This document shows, piece after piece, positions 15,735 through 23,805 of a DNA stretch of 45,686 nucleotides. The notes under the pieces are model-generated. The model was not told the origin of the DNA and searched no databases. It saw nothing but the letters and a program-made list of their open reading frames with translations. The position numbers were made by a program, and so were the translations under genes. Position 1 is the stretch's first letter. Each line of letters starts with the position of its first letter. Origin of the DNA: Caldilineaceae bacterium (GTDB taxonomy: Bacteria; Chloroflexota; Anaerolineae; Caldilineales; Caldilineaceae); the NCBI GenBank assembly GCA_020845455.1, contig JADLFO010000313.1, positions 1-45,686 of the forward strand. Direction: 5' to 3'.

Positions 15735-16637
15735 CTAGGCGCGCAGTTGAGGGTCCAGCGCGTCGCGCAGACCGTCGCCCAACAGGTTAAAGCCCAGCAC
15801 TGTGATCATGATGGCGATGCCGGGATAGAAGACCAGATAGGGCGATTGGCGCAAGAAGGGGATGCCGTCGCTAATCATCGCGCCCCATTCGGGCCGCGGC
15901 GGCTGTACCCCCAAGCCTAGAAAGCCCAGCGCCGCGGCGAAGAGAATTGCGCCGCCCACGCCCAGCGTCGCCTGCACGATCAGCGGGCTGAGGCTGTTGG
16001 GCAGAATATGCCCGAACATAATGCGTGAGTTGCTGACGCCGATCATGCGCGCCGCGTCCACATAGTCACGCTCGCGCAACGACAGCACCATCGAACGCAC
16101 CACGCGCGCATAGCCGGGGATGCCGACAATCGCCACCGCCAAGATTGTGTTAAACAGACCCGGCCCGCGCACAGCCACAATCGCGATCGCCAGCAGAATG
16201 GCCGGAAACGCCAGCAAAACGTCCATCAGCCGCATGATCACCGTATCGGCCGTCTTGCCAAAATAGCCGGCGATCAATCCCAGCACCGTTCCAACCGTGC
16301 CGGAGACAAAGACCACGACAAAGCCAATCATCAGCGAGATGCGCGTGCCGTGGATCACGCGGCGAAACATATCCCGGCCCAGCCGGTCGGTGCCAAAAGG
16401 ATGTTCCCAGGATGGCTCCAGCCGGGCATTAGCCAAATCCGAATCGGTCGTGGGGTCATAGGGGTCGACAATTGGGGCGAGGATGCCGATCAACACGGTG
16501 ATCGTAATGATCGCCAGCCCCACACGGCCGTTCCAGCCCGACACCAAGCGGCGCAGGGCGTCGCGCATCAACCCACGCGACTTGCGCGGCTCGGCCTGGC
16601 TCAACAAGGTTGGTTGGAGAGCAGCTTGTGTTGTCAT
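15735..16637 (-). CDS. Dipeptide/oligopeptide-type ABC transporter permease (DppC/OppC family)
   Basis: The 300-aa membrane protein has an N-terminal TM segment (VGLAIITITVLIGILAPIVDPYDP), the HPFGTDRLGRDMFRR signature of DppC-type permeases, several further TM segments, and the coupling EAA-like loop AARMIGVSNSRIMFGHILPN. The ATG at 16637 (GAGGG upstream) is used rather than an upstream codon inside the preceding gene; 10 nt separate it from the DppB-type stop. Third gene of binding protein-permease-permease. No ATPase gene follows. Confidence 0.88.
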   Translation of the reverse strand: MTTQAALQPTLLSQAEPRKSRGLMRDALRRLVSGWNGRVGLAIITITVLIGILAPIVDPYDPTTDSDLANARLEPSWEHPFGTDRLGRDMFRRVIHGTRISLMIGFVVVFVSGTVGTVLGLIAGYFGKTADTVIMRLMDVLLAFPAILLAIAIVAVRGPGLFNTILAVAIVGIPGYARVVRSMVLSLRERDYVDAARMIGVSNSRIMFGHILPNSLSPLIVQATLGVGGAILFAAALGFLGLGVQPPRPEWGAMISDGIPFLRQSPYLVFYPGIAIMITVLGFNLLGDGLRDALDPQLRA

Positions 16638-16647
16638 CGGTCGGCCC

Positions 16648-17658
16648 TCAGCCACCTTGATACCGGATGCGCGGATCCAGGTAGGCATAGGAAATATCCA
16701 CCAGCAGGTTAACCACGACATAAATGGTGGCGCTGACCAGCACCGCGCCCTGCACAATCGGATAGTCACGGCTGAGGATGGCCCGATAGGTCCATAACCC
16801 CATGCCCGGCCACGAGAAAATGGTTTCGGTGAGCAGCGCGCCGCCCAACAGCCCGCCGAGTTGCAGCCCGATCACGGTCACAATCGGCAGCAGCGCGTTC
16901 TTGAGCGCATGGCCGATCACGACCGTGCGGCGGCGCAGCCCCTTGGCCTCGGCGGTGCGTACATAGTCCTGGCGCATCACCTCCAGCATACTGGCGCGCG
17001 TCAGCCGCGCCAGGATCGGCATCACGGTCGTGCTCAACACCGTGGCCGGCAACACCAGATGCCACACGGCGTTAAAGAAATGCTTGGGGCTGCCCATCAG
17101 CAACGTGTCGATCAGCATAAAGCCGGTGTGCCGTGTCACGTCGAGCTGGGCGTCGATGCGCGCGCTGGGCGGGAAGATCTGCCGGTTGACGGCTAAGGCA
17201 TAGATGGCGATCAGCGCCAGCCAATAGATCGGCATCGAGACGCCCAAGAGTGCGCCCACTGTGGCCGCAAAATCGATCCATGTGTTGCGTCTGAGCGCCG
17301 AAATAATGCCAACCGAGACGCCCACGATGACGCCAATGATCAGCCCCACGATCACCAATTCCAAGGTCGCGGCCAGGCGCGAGCGCAGTTCGACCATCAC
17401 CTCGGTGCGGTTGATGATCGACGTGCCCAGGTCGCCGCGCACGACGCGGCCCATCCACTCGACGTACTGCACGACGATTGGGCGATTGAAGCCGAGTTCT
17501 TCGCGCACGCGCGCCACATCTTCGGCCCGCGCACGCTCGCCCAACATTGTAATCACAGGGTCGCCGGGGATCAAGCGGATCAGCGTAAAGACGACGATCG
17601 AGACCCCCAGCAGCACCGGGATCAAAGCGATCAACCGGCGCAGAAGATATTGTCCCAT
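16648..17658 (-). CDS. Dipeptide/oligopeptide-type ABC transporter permease (DppB/OppB family)
   Basis: 336 aa, beginning MGQYLLRRLIALIPVLLGVS, the canonical DppB start, followed by LIRLIPGDPV, RVVRGDLGTSI, five or six TM helices and the coupling loop VRTAEAKGLRRRTVVIGHALKN. Pairs with the DppC-type subunit to form the channel. Separated from the binding-protein gene by a strong stem-loop (17691-17724) that would lower its expression relative to the binding protein. Substrate class (peptide, nickel or oligosaccharide) cannot be fixed from the permeases. Confidence 0.88.
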   Translation of the reverse strand: MGQYLLRRLIALIPVLLGVSIVVFTLIRLIPGDPVITMLGERARAEDVARVREELGFNRPIVVQYVEWMGRVVRGDLGTSIINRTEVMVELRSRLAATLELVIVGLIIGVIVGVSVGIISALRRNTWIDFAATVGALLGVSMPIYWLALIAIYALAVNRQIFPPSARIDAQLDVTRHTGFMLIDTLLMGSPKHFFNAVWHLVLPATVLSTTVMPILARLTRASMLEVMRQDYVRTAEAKGLRRRTVVIGHALKNALLPIVTVIGLQLGGLLGGALLTETIFSWPGMGLWTYRAILSRDYPIVQGAVLVSATIYVVVNLLVDISYAYLDPRIRYQGG

Positions 17659-17681
17659 ACCAATTTGGCTTTCGTGGAAAA

Positions 17682-17724
17682 GGAAAAAGAGACTGCCGGA
17701 CCGGTTTGCCGCGGTCCGGCAGTC
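17682..17724 (-). terminator. Intercistronic stem-loop after the family-5 binding-protein gene
   Basis: Perfect 13-bp stem (17691-17703 / 17712-17724) with an 8-nt loop; on the minus strand it is followed by TCTTTTTCC. Looks like a partial rho-independent terminator that favours binding protein over permeases. Confidence 0.75.
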
Positions 17725-17741
17725 GCATCGAGCAGTTCGGC

Positions 17742-19400
17742 TTATTCGCCTTCAATCCAGAGATATTCATACCACGAGCGGAAGACTACCGGCTCGTAGC
17801 CCTTGACGTTGTTGCGGAAGACGGCGGGCGTGGTGGCCCACACGACCGGAATTCGATAGACGTTGTCGCGGACGATCTGCTCGGCTTCCTGATAGATCTT
17901 CTCACGCTGGTCGGTGTCGGCAACTTCACGGCCTTGAATCAGCAGGTTCGCCAACTGCTCGTCGTTGAGACAGTCCTCGGCCCGCGGTTCACCCGGCGTA
18001 TGCGCGAAGTGATAGCCGATGTAGTTGTCCGGGTCGCCGTTGTCGGAACCCCAGCCCAGCATCCACATGGGGAACTTGCCGACGTTGCGGTCTTCCAGAT
18101 ACGCACCCCAGTCCTCGGTCGTCAGGTTGACCTTGATGCCCACCTTGGCCAGGTCGGCGGCAATCGCCTCGCCGATCGCCTTAGAGTCGGGGAAATAGCC
18201 GCGCTGTACTGGGATATACCAGAAGTCGGTCTCGAAGCCATCGGGCAGACCCGCCGCGGCCAGCAGTTCCTTGGCCTTGTCGGGGTTATACTCAAACGGC
18301 TGGATGTTGGGGTTGGAACCGAGGATCGCAGGCGGCTGGAAGGAGCCGGCCAGCTCGCCAAATTCGCCGTAGAAGGCCGGGATCAACGCCGCCCAGTTGA
18401 CGGCATGGGCAATCGCCTGGCGCACCTCCAGCTTGTCGAACGGCTCGATGCACTGCTGGAAGGCGATATAGCCGGTGCTGGTCGAAGGCAGCGTGTAGAG
18501 CGTCAGATTCGGGTCCTCGGCGGCCATCGCCAGGTCGGTCTGGGCCAGTTCTGCCTGATAGACCGTGCCGGCCTGCAGTTCGGCAAAGCGCGCCGAGTTG
18601 TCGGGGATCGAGCGCCAGATAATGCGGTCGAGCCTGGGGCCTTCGCCCCACCACTCCTCGTTGCGATCCACGACGACGCGGTCGTCGGGAATCCATTCCA
18701 CAAACTTGAAGGGGCCGGTGCCCACGGCAGTGCCCGCCGGGGTGCCGTATTTGTCGCCCTGCTCCTGGATCGCGGTCGGGCTGTTCATGCCAAAGGCGAA
18801 GGCCAGCGCCAGTTTGTTGAGCAGCACCGCCGAGGGTGCGCCCAGCACAAGCTCGACCGTGTATTCGTCGACGACGTTGACTTCGGCAATCGGCAGCGTC
18901 TCGCCAAATTCCTGGGTGTAGTACTCAAAGGTGCGGCCAAAGCGCCATTCGTTCTCTGCGTCGCGGATGCGGTCGAGATTCCACTTCACGGCCTCGGCGT
19001 TGAAGGGCGTACCGTCGTGGAAGTTCACCCCCTGGCGCAGGTGGAAAGTCCAGGTCTGGCTGTCCTCGGTCTCCCAAGATTCGGCCAGCCACGGGATCGG
19101 GCGGGTGGAGGTGCCCTCCATCTTGGTCAAGCCTTCGACGATCTCATTGATCACGCGCGCCGACTCGCCGTCGGTCACCACGCCGGCATCCAGCGAGACG
19201 GTGTCGCCGCCGCGCCCGACGATCAGCGTGCCGCCGCCGCCCCTGGTTGGGACAGCTTCCTCCGCAGCCGCCCCTTCCGCGGGGGCTGCCGCTTCGCTGC
19301 CGGTATCGGCGGGCGCAGGGGCCGGTGCGGCTGCCGGGCAGGCGGTCAGCAGCAGTGCGACCAGCGCCAGCAGCGTTACAATCCATAAACGCTTGTGCAT
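17742..19400 (-). CDS. Family-5 extracellular solute-binding lipoprotein (DppA/OppA type)
   Basis: 552 aa. Lipoprotein signal with LLLTAC (Cys21), then a Pro/Ala-rich linker, then the SBP_bac_5 body: VSLDAGVVTDGESARVINEI, TWTFHLRQGVNFHDGTPFNA and FQQCIEPFDKLEVRQAIAHA. Anchored outside the membrane, it delivers peptides or oligosaccharides to the two permeases downstream. The ATG at 19400 has AAGGAG 6 nt upstream. The M24 peptidase upstream on the same strand suggests peptide uptake; in this phylum family-5 proteins also bind sugars, so the ligand remains open. Confidence 0.88.
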   Translation of the reverse strand: MHKRLWIVTLLALVALLLTACPAAAPAPAPADTGSEAAAPAEGAAAEEAVPTRGGGGTLIVGRGGDTVSLDAGVVTDGESARVINEIVEGLTKMEGTSTRPIPWLAESWETEDSQTWTFHLRQGVNFHDGTPFNAEAVKWNLDRIRDAENEWRFGRTFEYYTQEFGETLPIAEVNVVDEYTVELVLGAPSAVLLNKLALAFAFGMNSPTAIQEQGDKYGTPAGTAVGTGPFKFVEWIPDDRVVVDRNEEWWGEGPRLDRIIWRSIPDNSARFAELQAGTVYQAELAQTDLAMAAEDPNLTLYTLPSTSTGYIAFQQCIEPFDKLEVRQAIAHAVNWAALIPAFYGEFGELAGSFQPPAILGSNPNIQPFEYNPDKAKELLAAAGLPDGFETDFWYIPVQRGYFPDSKAIGEAIAADLAKVGIKVNLTTEDWGAYLEDRNVGKFPMWMLGWGSDNGDPDNYIGYHFAHTPGEPRAEDCLNDEQLANLLIQGREVADTDQREKIYQEAEQIVRDNVYRIPVVWATTPAVFRNNVKGYEPVVFRSWYEYLWIEGE

Positions 19401-19488
19401 ACGATGCTCCTTGCTTTGAACGGAATTCATTTGAACCTGCATATGATTGGGTAGGATGATAGCTGCGATGCTATTTTGTAAAGCGCAT

Positions 19489-20721
19489 CTACGCCAGCAG
19501 AGGCCGCACCTCGGTCTGCAGCGGCAAGGAAGTCACTTCCACTGCGCCCGGCTGCATGGCGCAGTTGATCTCGCTGCGGATGCCCAACCCCTTGGCGGCC
19601 GGGCCGTCATCAAAGTTGAACTGCGGCATATAAATGCCCGGCTCGACCGTGAACATGATCCCCGGCAGCAGGACGCGGTCGTCGTGCGTCTCCAGGTTGT
19701 CGATGTTAACCCCCAGATAGTGACCTGTGGGGCCAAGGCTGTGGCCCGTGCGGTGCATGATGTACGCGCCGTAGCCGGCGTCCACGATCACCTGGCGCGC
19801 GGCGTCGTCCACGGCAAAGCCGCGCACCTCCCGGCCCGCGGCCAGCTGCCCGCGCACGAAGTCGACGGCGCGGTCGCGCGCTGCGGCGACGACCTCGAAG
19901 ACCTCGGTCACCTTGGGCGGCACACGCCGGCCACAATAGGCAGTCCAGGTCAGGTCGGCCATCGACCCCTGTGAGTTGTCCTGCTCCTTGGTCCAAAGGT
20001 CGATCAGCACCATATCGCCTTCACGGATCGGGCTGTGATCTTTGGCGCTGGGGCCATAGTGCGGGTCGGCGGCATGGGCGTTGACCGCCACGATCGGGGC
20101 GAGCGGCTCCATGCCCAACGACGCAAAATGCTGCGCGATGAACTGTTGGACATCGTATTCAGTCAGCGCAGCCCCGCCGCGCAGTTGGCGGGCGATGTGG
20201 TCAAACGCCCGCTCCTTGGCATCCAAACAGGCGACCACGGCACGGCGGTGACCGGCTAACTGCGCCTCGCTCAAGACGGCCAGGGCGATCTGCGCCACGT
20301 CGGCGCTGCTGTGGATCGCCGCGCCCGTGCTCTGCTCCACCACTTCCTTGATGCCGGCGTCGATGCGGCTAATAAAGGGCAGCGCGTTGCCGGGGCTGTA
20401 CTCCATCACGATCTTGGGCGGGCGCGCGCCGTCTAGACCCAAAAGCTGGGGCAGCGCCGCGGCCATCTCCTGCCAGGTGACATAGCGCAGGCGCGGGCCT
20501 TGCAGTTCCGGCCGCGCCTCCTCGAACATATGCCCTTCGATGCCGTGCACCAGCCACATGGGCCGGCCCTGGGCAGGGATCCACAGGAACCAGCGCCGGC
20601 TGCCGCCGTGGCTCAGACCGGCGACGTTGACGGCAATGGGGTTGAGGTCGCGAAAATTGTAGAGCAACCAGCCGTCATAGCCCTGGTCGCGCAGATAGCT
20701 CTGAACGTGCGAGAGGTTCAT
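19489..20721 (-). CDS. M24 family metallopeptidase (Xaa-Pro aminopeptidase/creatinase fold)
   Basis: This 410-aa protein has an N-terminal creatinase-type domain and a C-terminal pita-bread domain with all five dinuclear metal ligands: LIDLW (D241), MADLTW (D256), RTGHSLG (H327), FTVEPGIYMP (E360) and IRSEIN (E384). M24 members cleave Xaa-Pro peptides or small amides in the cytoplasm. It is 88 bp upstream of the family-5 binding protein, same strand, so may act on the imported compound. Confidence 0.88.
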   Translation of the reverse strand: MNLSHVQSYLRDQGYDGWLLYNFRDLNPIAVNVAGLSHGGSRRWFLWIPAQGRPMWLVHGIEGHMFEEARPELQGPRLRYVTWQEMAAALPQLLGLDGARPPKIVMEYSPGNALPFISRIDAGIKEVVEQSTGAAIHSSADVAQIALAVLSEAQLAGHRRAVVACLDAKERAFDHIARQLRGGAALTEYDVQQFIAQHFASLGMEPLAPIVAVNAHAADPHYGPSAKDHSPIREGDMVLIDLWTKEQDNSQGSMADLTWTAYCGRRVPPKVTEVFEVVAAARDRAVDFVRGQLAAGREVRGFAVDDAARQVIVDAGYGAYIMHRTGHSLGPTGHYLGVNIDNLETHDDRVLLPGIMFTVEPGIYMPQFNFDDGPAAKGLGIRSEINCAMQPGAVEVTSLPLQTEVRPLLA

Positions 20722-20818
20722 ATAGACCCGGTTCCGGCCGATATGGGCGCAGCACAGCTAAGCCAGGACAGCCGGCAATGTCTCTGCCGCGCGGAGACTG
20801 TGGAAATGAATAGTCCCC

Positions 20819-20847
20819 ATTATGACAAGAGGGGCAAAGAAACGCAA
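20819..20847 (-). promoter_or_regulatory. Candidate promoter for the M24 peptidase gene
   Basis: Minus strand: TTGCGT (20842-20847), 17 nt, CATAAT (20819-20824). The -10 is good and the -35 partial. The leader would be about 90 nt. Confidence 0.4.
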
Positions 20848-20930
20848 ATCAGGTTGTTGGCAGTGGCGCAGCGGCCCAAGATGGCAGATTCAGGCCACTT
20901 GGCATAGACAGAACAGTGTCGTAGCGCGCA

Positions 20931-22763
20931 CTACAGACCCCAGAAGAGCGGTACGGCAAGCATCAACGCCACAAAACAGACAACGGTTAGAATCCATCCA
21001 CTCTTCACAAAATCGCTAAAACTGTAGTTAGCCGGCGCGATCATTAGAATGTTGACCGGATGGGAGAGCGGCGTAATAAACGAGACAGAACCGGCAATGG
21101 CTGTCACCACGGCCACGGCCTGTGGATTGACCCCCAGCCGCAGCGCGGCGCTAATGGTGATTGGCCCCACGACCAACGGCGCGATCTGCCCCCCCATGAT
21201 CTGCGTCAAGGCGGCACTGAGCAAATAAGTACCTGCCACCAGGCCAATCCCGCCAAAAGGCGCAGCCAGCCCCACTACGGCATCGCCCGCCATTTTGGCT
21301 AACCCGGTCTGTACCATCGCCAAACTGACGGATATCGTGCCTGCAATCAGGAAAATGGCGCGCCATTTGATCGCACCGTAGGCTTCATCCGGCGACAACA
21401 GCCCCGTCAACAAAATGACCGCAGCCGCGGACATCATGGCTAACTCCACCGGCATGCCCATGAACATGGCCGTCAGCGCGATCACGGCAATGGACAAGGT
21501 CAAGATCACCTTGTTACGATCATAGCCTCCCGTGTTACTCGTAGTCTCGGCAATGACAAAGTCGTTCTGGTGCTTTAAGTCCAGCGCGCGATCCTGTGGG
21601 CCGATGACCAAGATCGAGTCGCCAGGACGCAGCTTCATATTGCCCACATCCGTACGATGGCTTTGGTTGTCGCGCCAGATCGCTACTGCGGTGAAGCCGT
21701 ATTTGGCGCGGAAAGCTAGTTCGCGCAGCGTTTTGCCTTCCACATTGGAGCGCGGCGGCACCAACAGATCAGCCATAACGGTTCCCGACTCTTCAAGCGA
21801 ATCGGATTTCGTCGCCGCATCTATCTCATAGCCGCGATTGCGCAGTTGCAGGGCGCGTTCCTCATTGCCTACTACCAACAGAACATCGTTATCATGCACT
21901 TCACACTGCGCTCCGTAGATCGGAATGACGCGCCGCCCGCGGCGAATGCCCAATATGGAAAGCCCAAGTGTCTCGCCTAGCTTCATCTCGCTGAGCGACA
22001 TGCCCACCAAAGGAGGGTCCAGCCGCGCAGTGACCTCCCACAGCCGTTCATTCAATTTGTATACTTCCGTCAGTTCGTCACTGGTGCGGCTGACCATGGC
22101 GGCGGGCGGTTCGCGATTGGGCAGCAGATACTTGCCCATGACCGCAAGAAAGGCCAAGCCGGCAATACAGACCACGCCGCCGGTGGGGGTGAATGCAAAA
22201 AAGCCCAAAGGCTTCAGGGCCGGATCGGCAAGCGGCAGCAGACCACTTACAATGATATTGGCCGTGGTCAGATAGGTCGCCGAGCCGCCTAACATGGTGC
22301 CATAGGCAATGGGGATCAGCAGCTTGCTGGGCTTAATGCCGGTACGGCGACTCGCATCCAAGGCGCTAGGCAAGAGCAAAGCACCTGCGGCCAGCGTGTT
22401 CATAAAGAGCGAGAGCACAGCAGCGGTTGTGGCGAATAGCGCAATGAGACGGCTTTCCGACCTGCCGCCGATCTTAAGCAGATTCTTGGCGATCCCGCGT
22501 GTCACGCCATACTTGCCGAGGCAATACGTCAAGATAAAAAGGGATAAGAGCGTCAGCACTTCGGGCGTTCCAAAACCGGTCAATGCCTTGGTGGCATCCT
22601 CCGGCGTATGGTCCGGACCAAGCACACCCATGCCGTAAAATTGAGCCAGACCAAGCGACCCGGCCATCACCAACGCAGCAATATCCTCGCGCAGCCTGCC
22701 CATAAAGACCAGAGTAAGCGGAATGAGGAGAACCGCCAGCACGAAAACTTGGGAAACAGTCAT
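20931..22763 (-). CDS. SLC13/DASS-type permease with central TrkA-C domains
   Basis: The 610-aa membrane protein has two TM halves (about 1-215 and 400-610) around a soluble insert with two TrkA-C/RCK_C-like units, seen as LSEMKLGETLGLSILGIRRG and VEGKTLRELAFRAKYGFTAV. The first re-entrant motif region reads LSLFMNTLAAGALLLP with GSATYLTTANIIVSG after it. Family members import carboxylates, sulfate or similar anions with Na+ or H+. GGAG before the ATG supports the start. It begins 3 nt after the stop of the small membrane protein gene, so the two are translationally coupled. Ligand unknown. Confidence 0.88.
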   Translation of the reverse strand: MTVSQVFVLAVLLIPLTLVFMGRLREDIAALVMAGSLGLAQFYGMGVLGPDHTPEDATKALTGFGTPEVLTLLSLFILTYCLGKYGVTRGIAKNLLKIGGRSESRLIALFATTAAVLSLFMNTLAAGALLLPSALDASRRTGIKPSKLLIPIAYGTMLGGSATYLTTANIIVSGLLPLADPALKPLGFFAFTPTGGVVCIAGLAFLAVMGKYLLPNREPPAAMVSRTSDELTEVYKLNERLWEVTARLDPPLVGMSLSEMKLGETLGLSILGIRRGRRVIPIYGAQCEVHDNDVLLVVGNEERALQLRNRGYEIDAATKSDSLEESGTVMADLLVPPRSNVEGKTLRELAFRAKYGFTAVAIWRDNQSHRTDVGNMKLRPGDSILVIGPQDRALDLKHQNDFVIAETTSNTGGYDRNKVILTLSIAVIALTAMFMGMPVELAMMSAAAVILLTGLLSPDEAYGAIKWRAIFLIAGTISVSLAMVQTGLAKMAGDAVVGLAAPFGGIGLVAGTYLLSAALTQIMGGQIAPLVVGPITISAALRLGVNPQAVAVVTAIAGSVSFITPLSHPVNILMIAPANYSFSDFVKSGWILTVVCFVALMLAVPLFWGL

Positions 22764-22766
22764 CAG

Positions 22767-23072
22767 TTATTTCTCCAAACGGATCAAGGATATGAAGAGA
22801 TAGACCTGCAAGACAGGCTTGCCGGAGCGTTGGGCAATCTGTTGCAGAAGGTCCTCGAGCCGTATGTAGCCGTACAGGTAGCCGAGCAGATCGCGTGGTT
22901 CAGGCGCTTCCCAATATGTATACGGCGTGAGTTGAGGGCCATGCAGATCAAAGGCTTGTCGGTAGCGGCGATATCGAGCGCAGCAGAGCGTAGAGCGGTA
23001 GTAGCCGAGACCGACGAGAGAGACAGCAAGGACGAGGAAACCGCCGATTAGGGTGAGTGAGGGAAAGTGCAT
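22767..23072 (-). CDS. Small single-TM hypothetical protein coupled to the SLC13 permease
   Basis: 101 aa. An N-terminal TM helix (LTLIGGFLVLAVSLVGLGYY, about 7-26) is followed by a basic, Tyr-rich cytoplasmic part (CARYRRYRQAF), then TYWEAPEPRDLLGYLYGYIRLEDLL. AAGGA lies 7 nt before the ATG. No family recognised. Stop-to-start distance of 3 nt to the permease suggests a partner or regulatory subunit. Confidence 0.6.
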   Translation of the reverse strand: MHFPSLTLIGGFLVLAVSLVGLGYYRSTLCCARYRRYRQAFDLHGPQLTPYTYWEAPEPRDLLGYLYGYIRLEDLLQQIAQRSGKPVLQVYLFISLIRLEK

Positions 23073-23139
23073 GAGGAGTTCCTTCGGACACTTCTATAGG
23101 GTATACATGCTTCACAAAAAACGTTTTGAGGCAACCCAC

Positions 23140-23175
23140 AAAAAAAGGAGGGCGACAGCATACCGCTGCCCTCCT
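23140..23175 (-). terminator. Rho-independent terminator upstream of the SLC13 operon
   Basis: Minus strand: AGGAGGGC (23168-23175) pairs with GCCCTCCT (23146-23153), then seven T. It lies 68 nt before the small membrane gene and could either end the upstream unit or attenuate the SLC13 operon. Confidence 0.75.
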
Positions 23176-23330
23176 GCCACAATGACGACCCACTATTATA
23201 GCCATACGCCAGAGTAAAGCAACACGACGCGCGCAGAAAACGTGTGATCGGCCGCGCAGCAAACTAAGGGCGGGGCCGTTTGCGACTCCTCCGTGCTGAT
23301 GACGGCATATAGACGCCTCGATATAGACAA

Positions 23331-23378
23331 AACAAATCGCCCGGGCTGCGCTTGACGGGCGTCAAGCGCAGCCCGGGC
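23331..23378 (-). terminator. Terminator of the DUF1328 gene
   Basis: Perfect 18-bp inverted repeat (23339-23356 / 23361-23378) with a 4-nt loop; minus-strand continuation GATTTGTTTTG is T-rich. About 82 nt after the DUF1328 stop. Confidence 0.75.
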
Positions 23379-23459
23379 AAAGAGTGCAAACGCCGGTCGG
23401 ATTGCCTAACTCATTCGCTTGAGCCGCCGTAGTCAAGCTGGTTTGGCCCTCAGGCCCGA

Positions 23460-23639
23460 TTAAGTGATCACCCCGATGCCCAGGACCACCATGATAAACA
23501 GAATGATCGCCAGGATCAGGAAAATGCCAAACAGGACGCGCGCCACCGTGGCCGACCCACGGGCGACCCCCGTGAAGCCCAGCGCGCCCGCGATCAACGA
23601 AATCACCAGGGCGATGATCGCCCACCAAAGCAAACTCAT
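23460..23639 (-). CDS. DUF1328 (YtjA-type) small membrane protein
   Basis: 59 aa, nearly all hydrophobic: it opens [20 protein letters not shown], continues [18 protein letters not shown] and ends with a second helix [18 protein letters not shown]. The two-helix layout with the central GFTG segment is characteristic of DUF1328, whose function is unknown. AGGAGAGGGG immediately precedes the ATG. Monocistronic, with its own terminator. Confidence 0.85.
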   Translation of the reverse strand: MSLLWWAIIALVISLIAGALGFTGVARGSATVARVLFGIFLILAIILFIMVVLGIGVIT

Positions 23640-23805
23640 ATCCCCTCTCCTTTCGTATCCGTGACGCTAGGGCTAGACGCTCTGGGGCACTCTCCCATGA
23701 GTGTTCCCGCACGCAGAGCCATCCCTAGCATAACCACCGGAGACAAAAGGGACAGCCATTTCGGCATAGACCCCCGATGCAGCGAAGGATACACTCCGAT
23801 CCAGT

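Larger units (their letters stand above)
23073..23459. other. Intergenic region
   Basis: Contains two strong minus-strand terminators (23140-23175, 23339-23378) between the DUF1328 gene and the SLC13 operon, plus a short ATATAGAC direct repeat near 23310-23327. No gene seen. Confidence 0.7.

Noticed and set aside
17706..19388. Plus-strand open frame of about 560 codons
   Set aside because: Antisense to the family-5 binding-protein gene, no motifs, no ribosome-binding site.
19456..19482. Promoter TTTACA...TATCAT before the family-5 binding protein
   Set aside because: Spacer is only 15 nt, so not reported as a feature.
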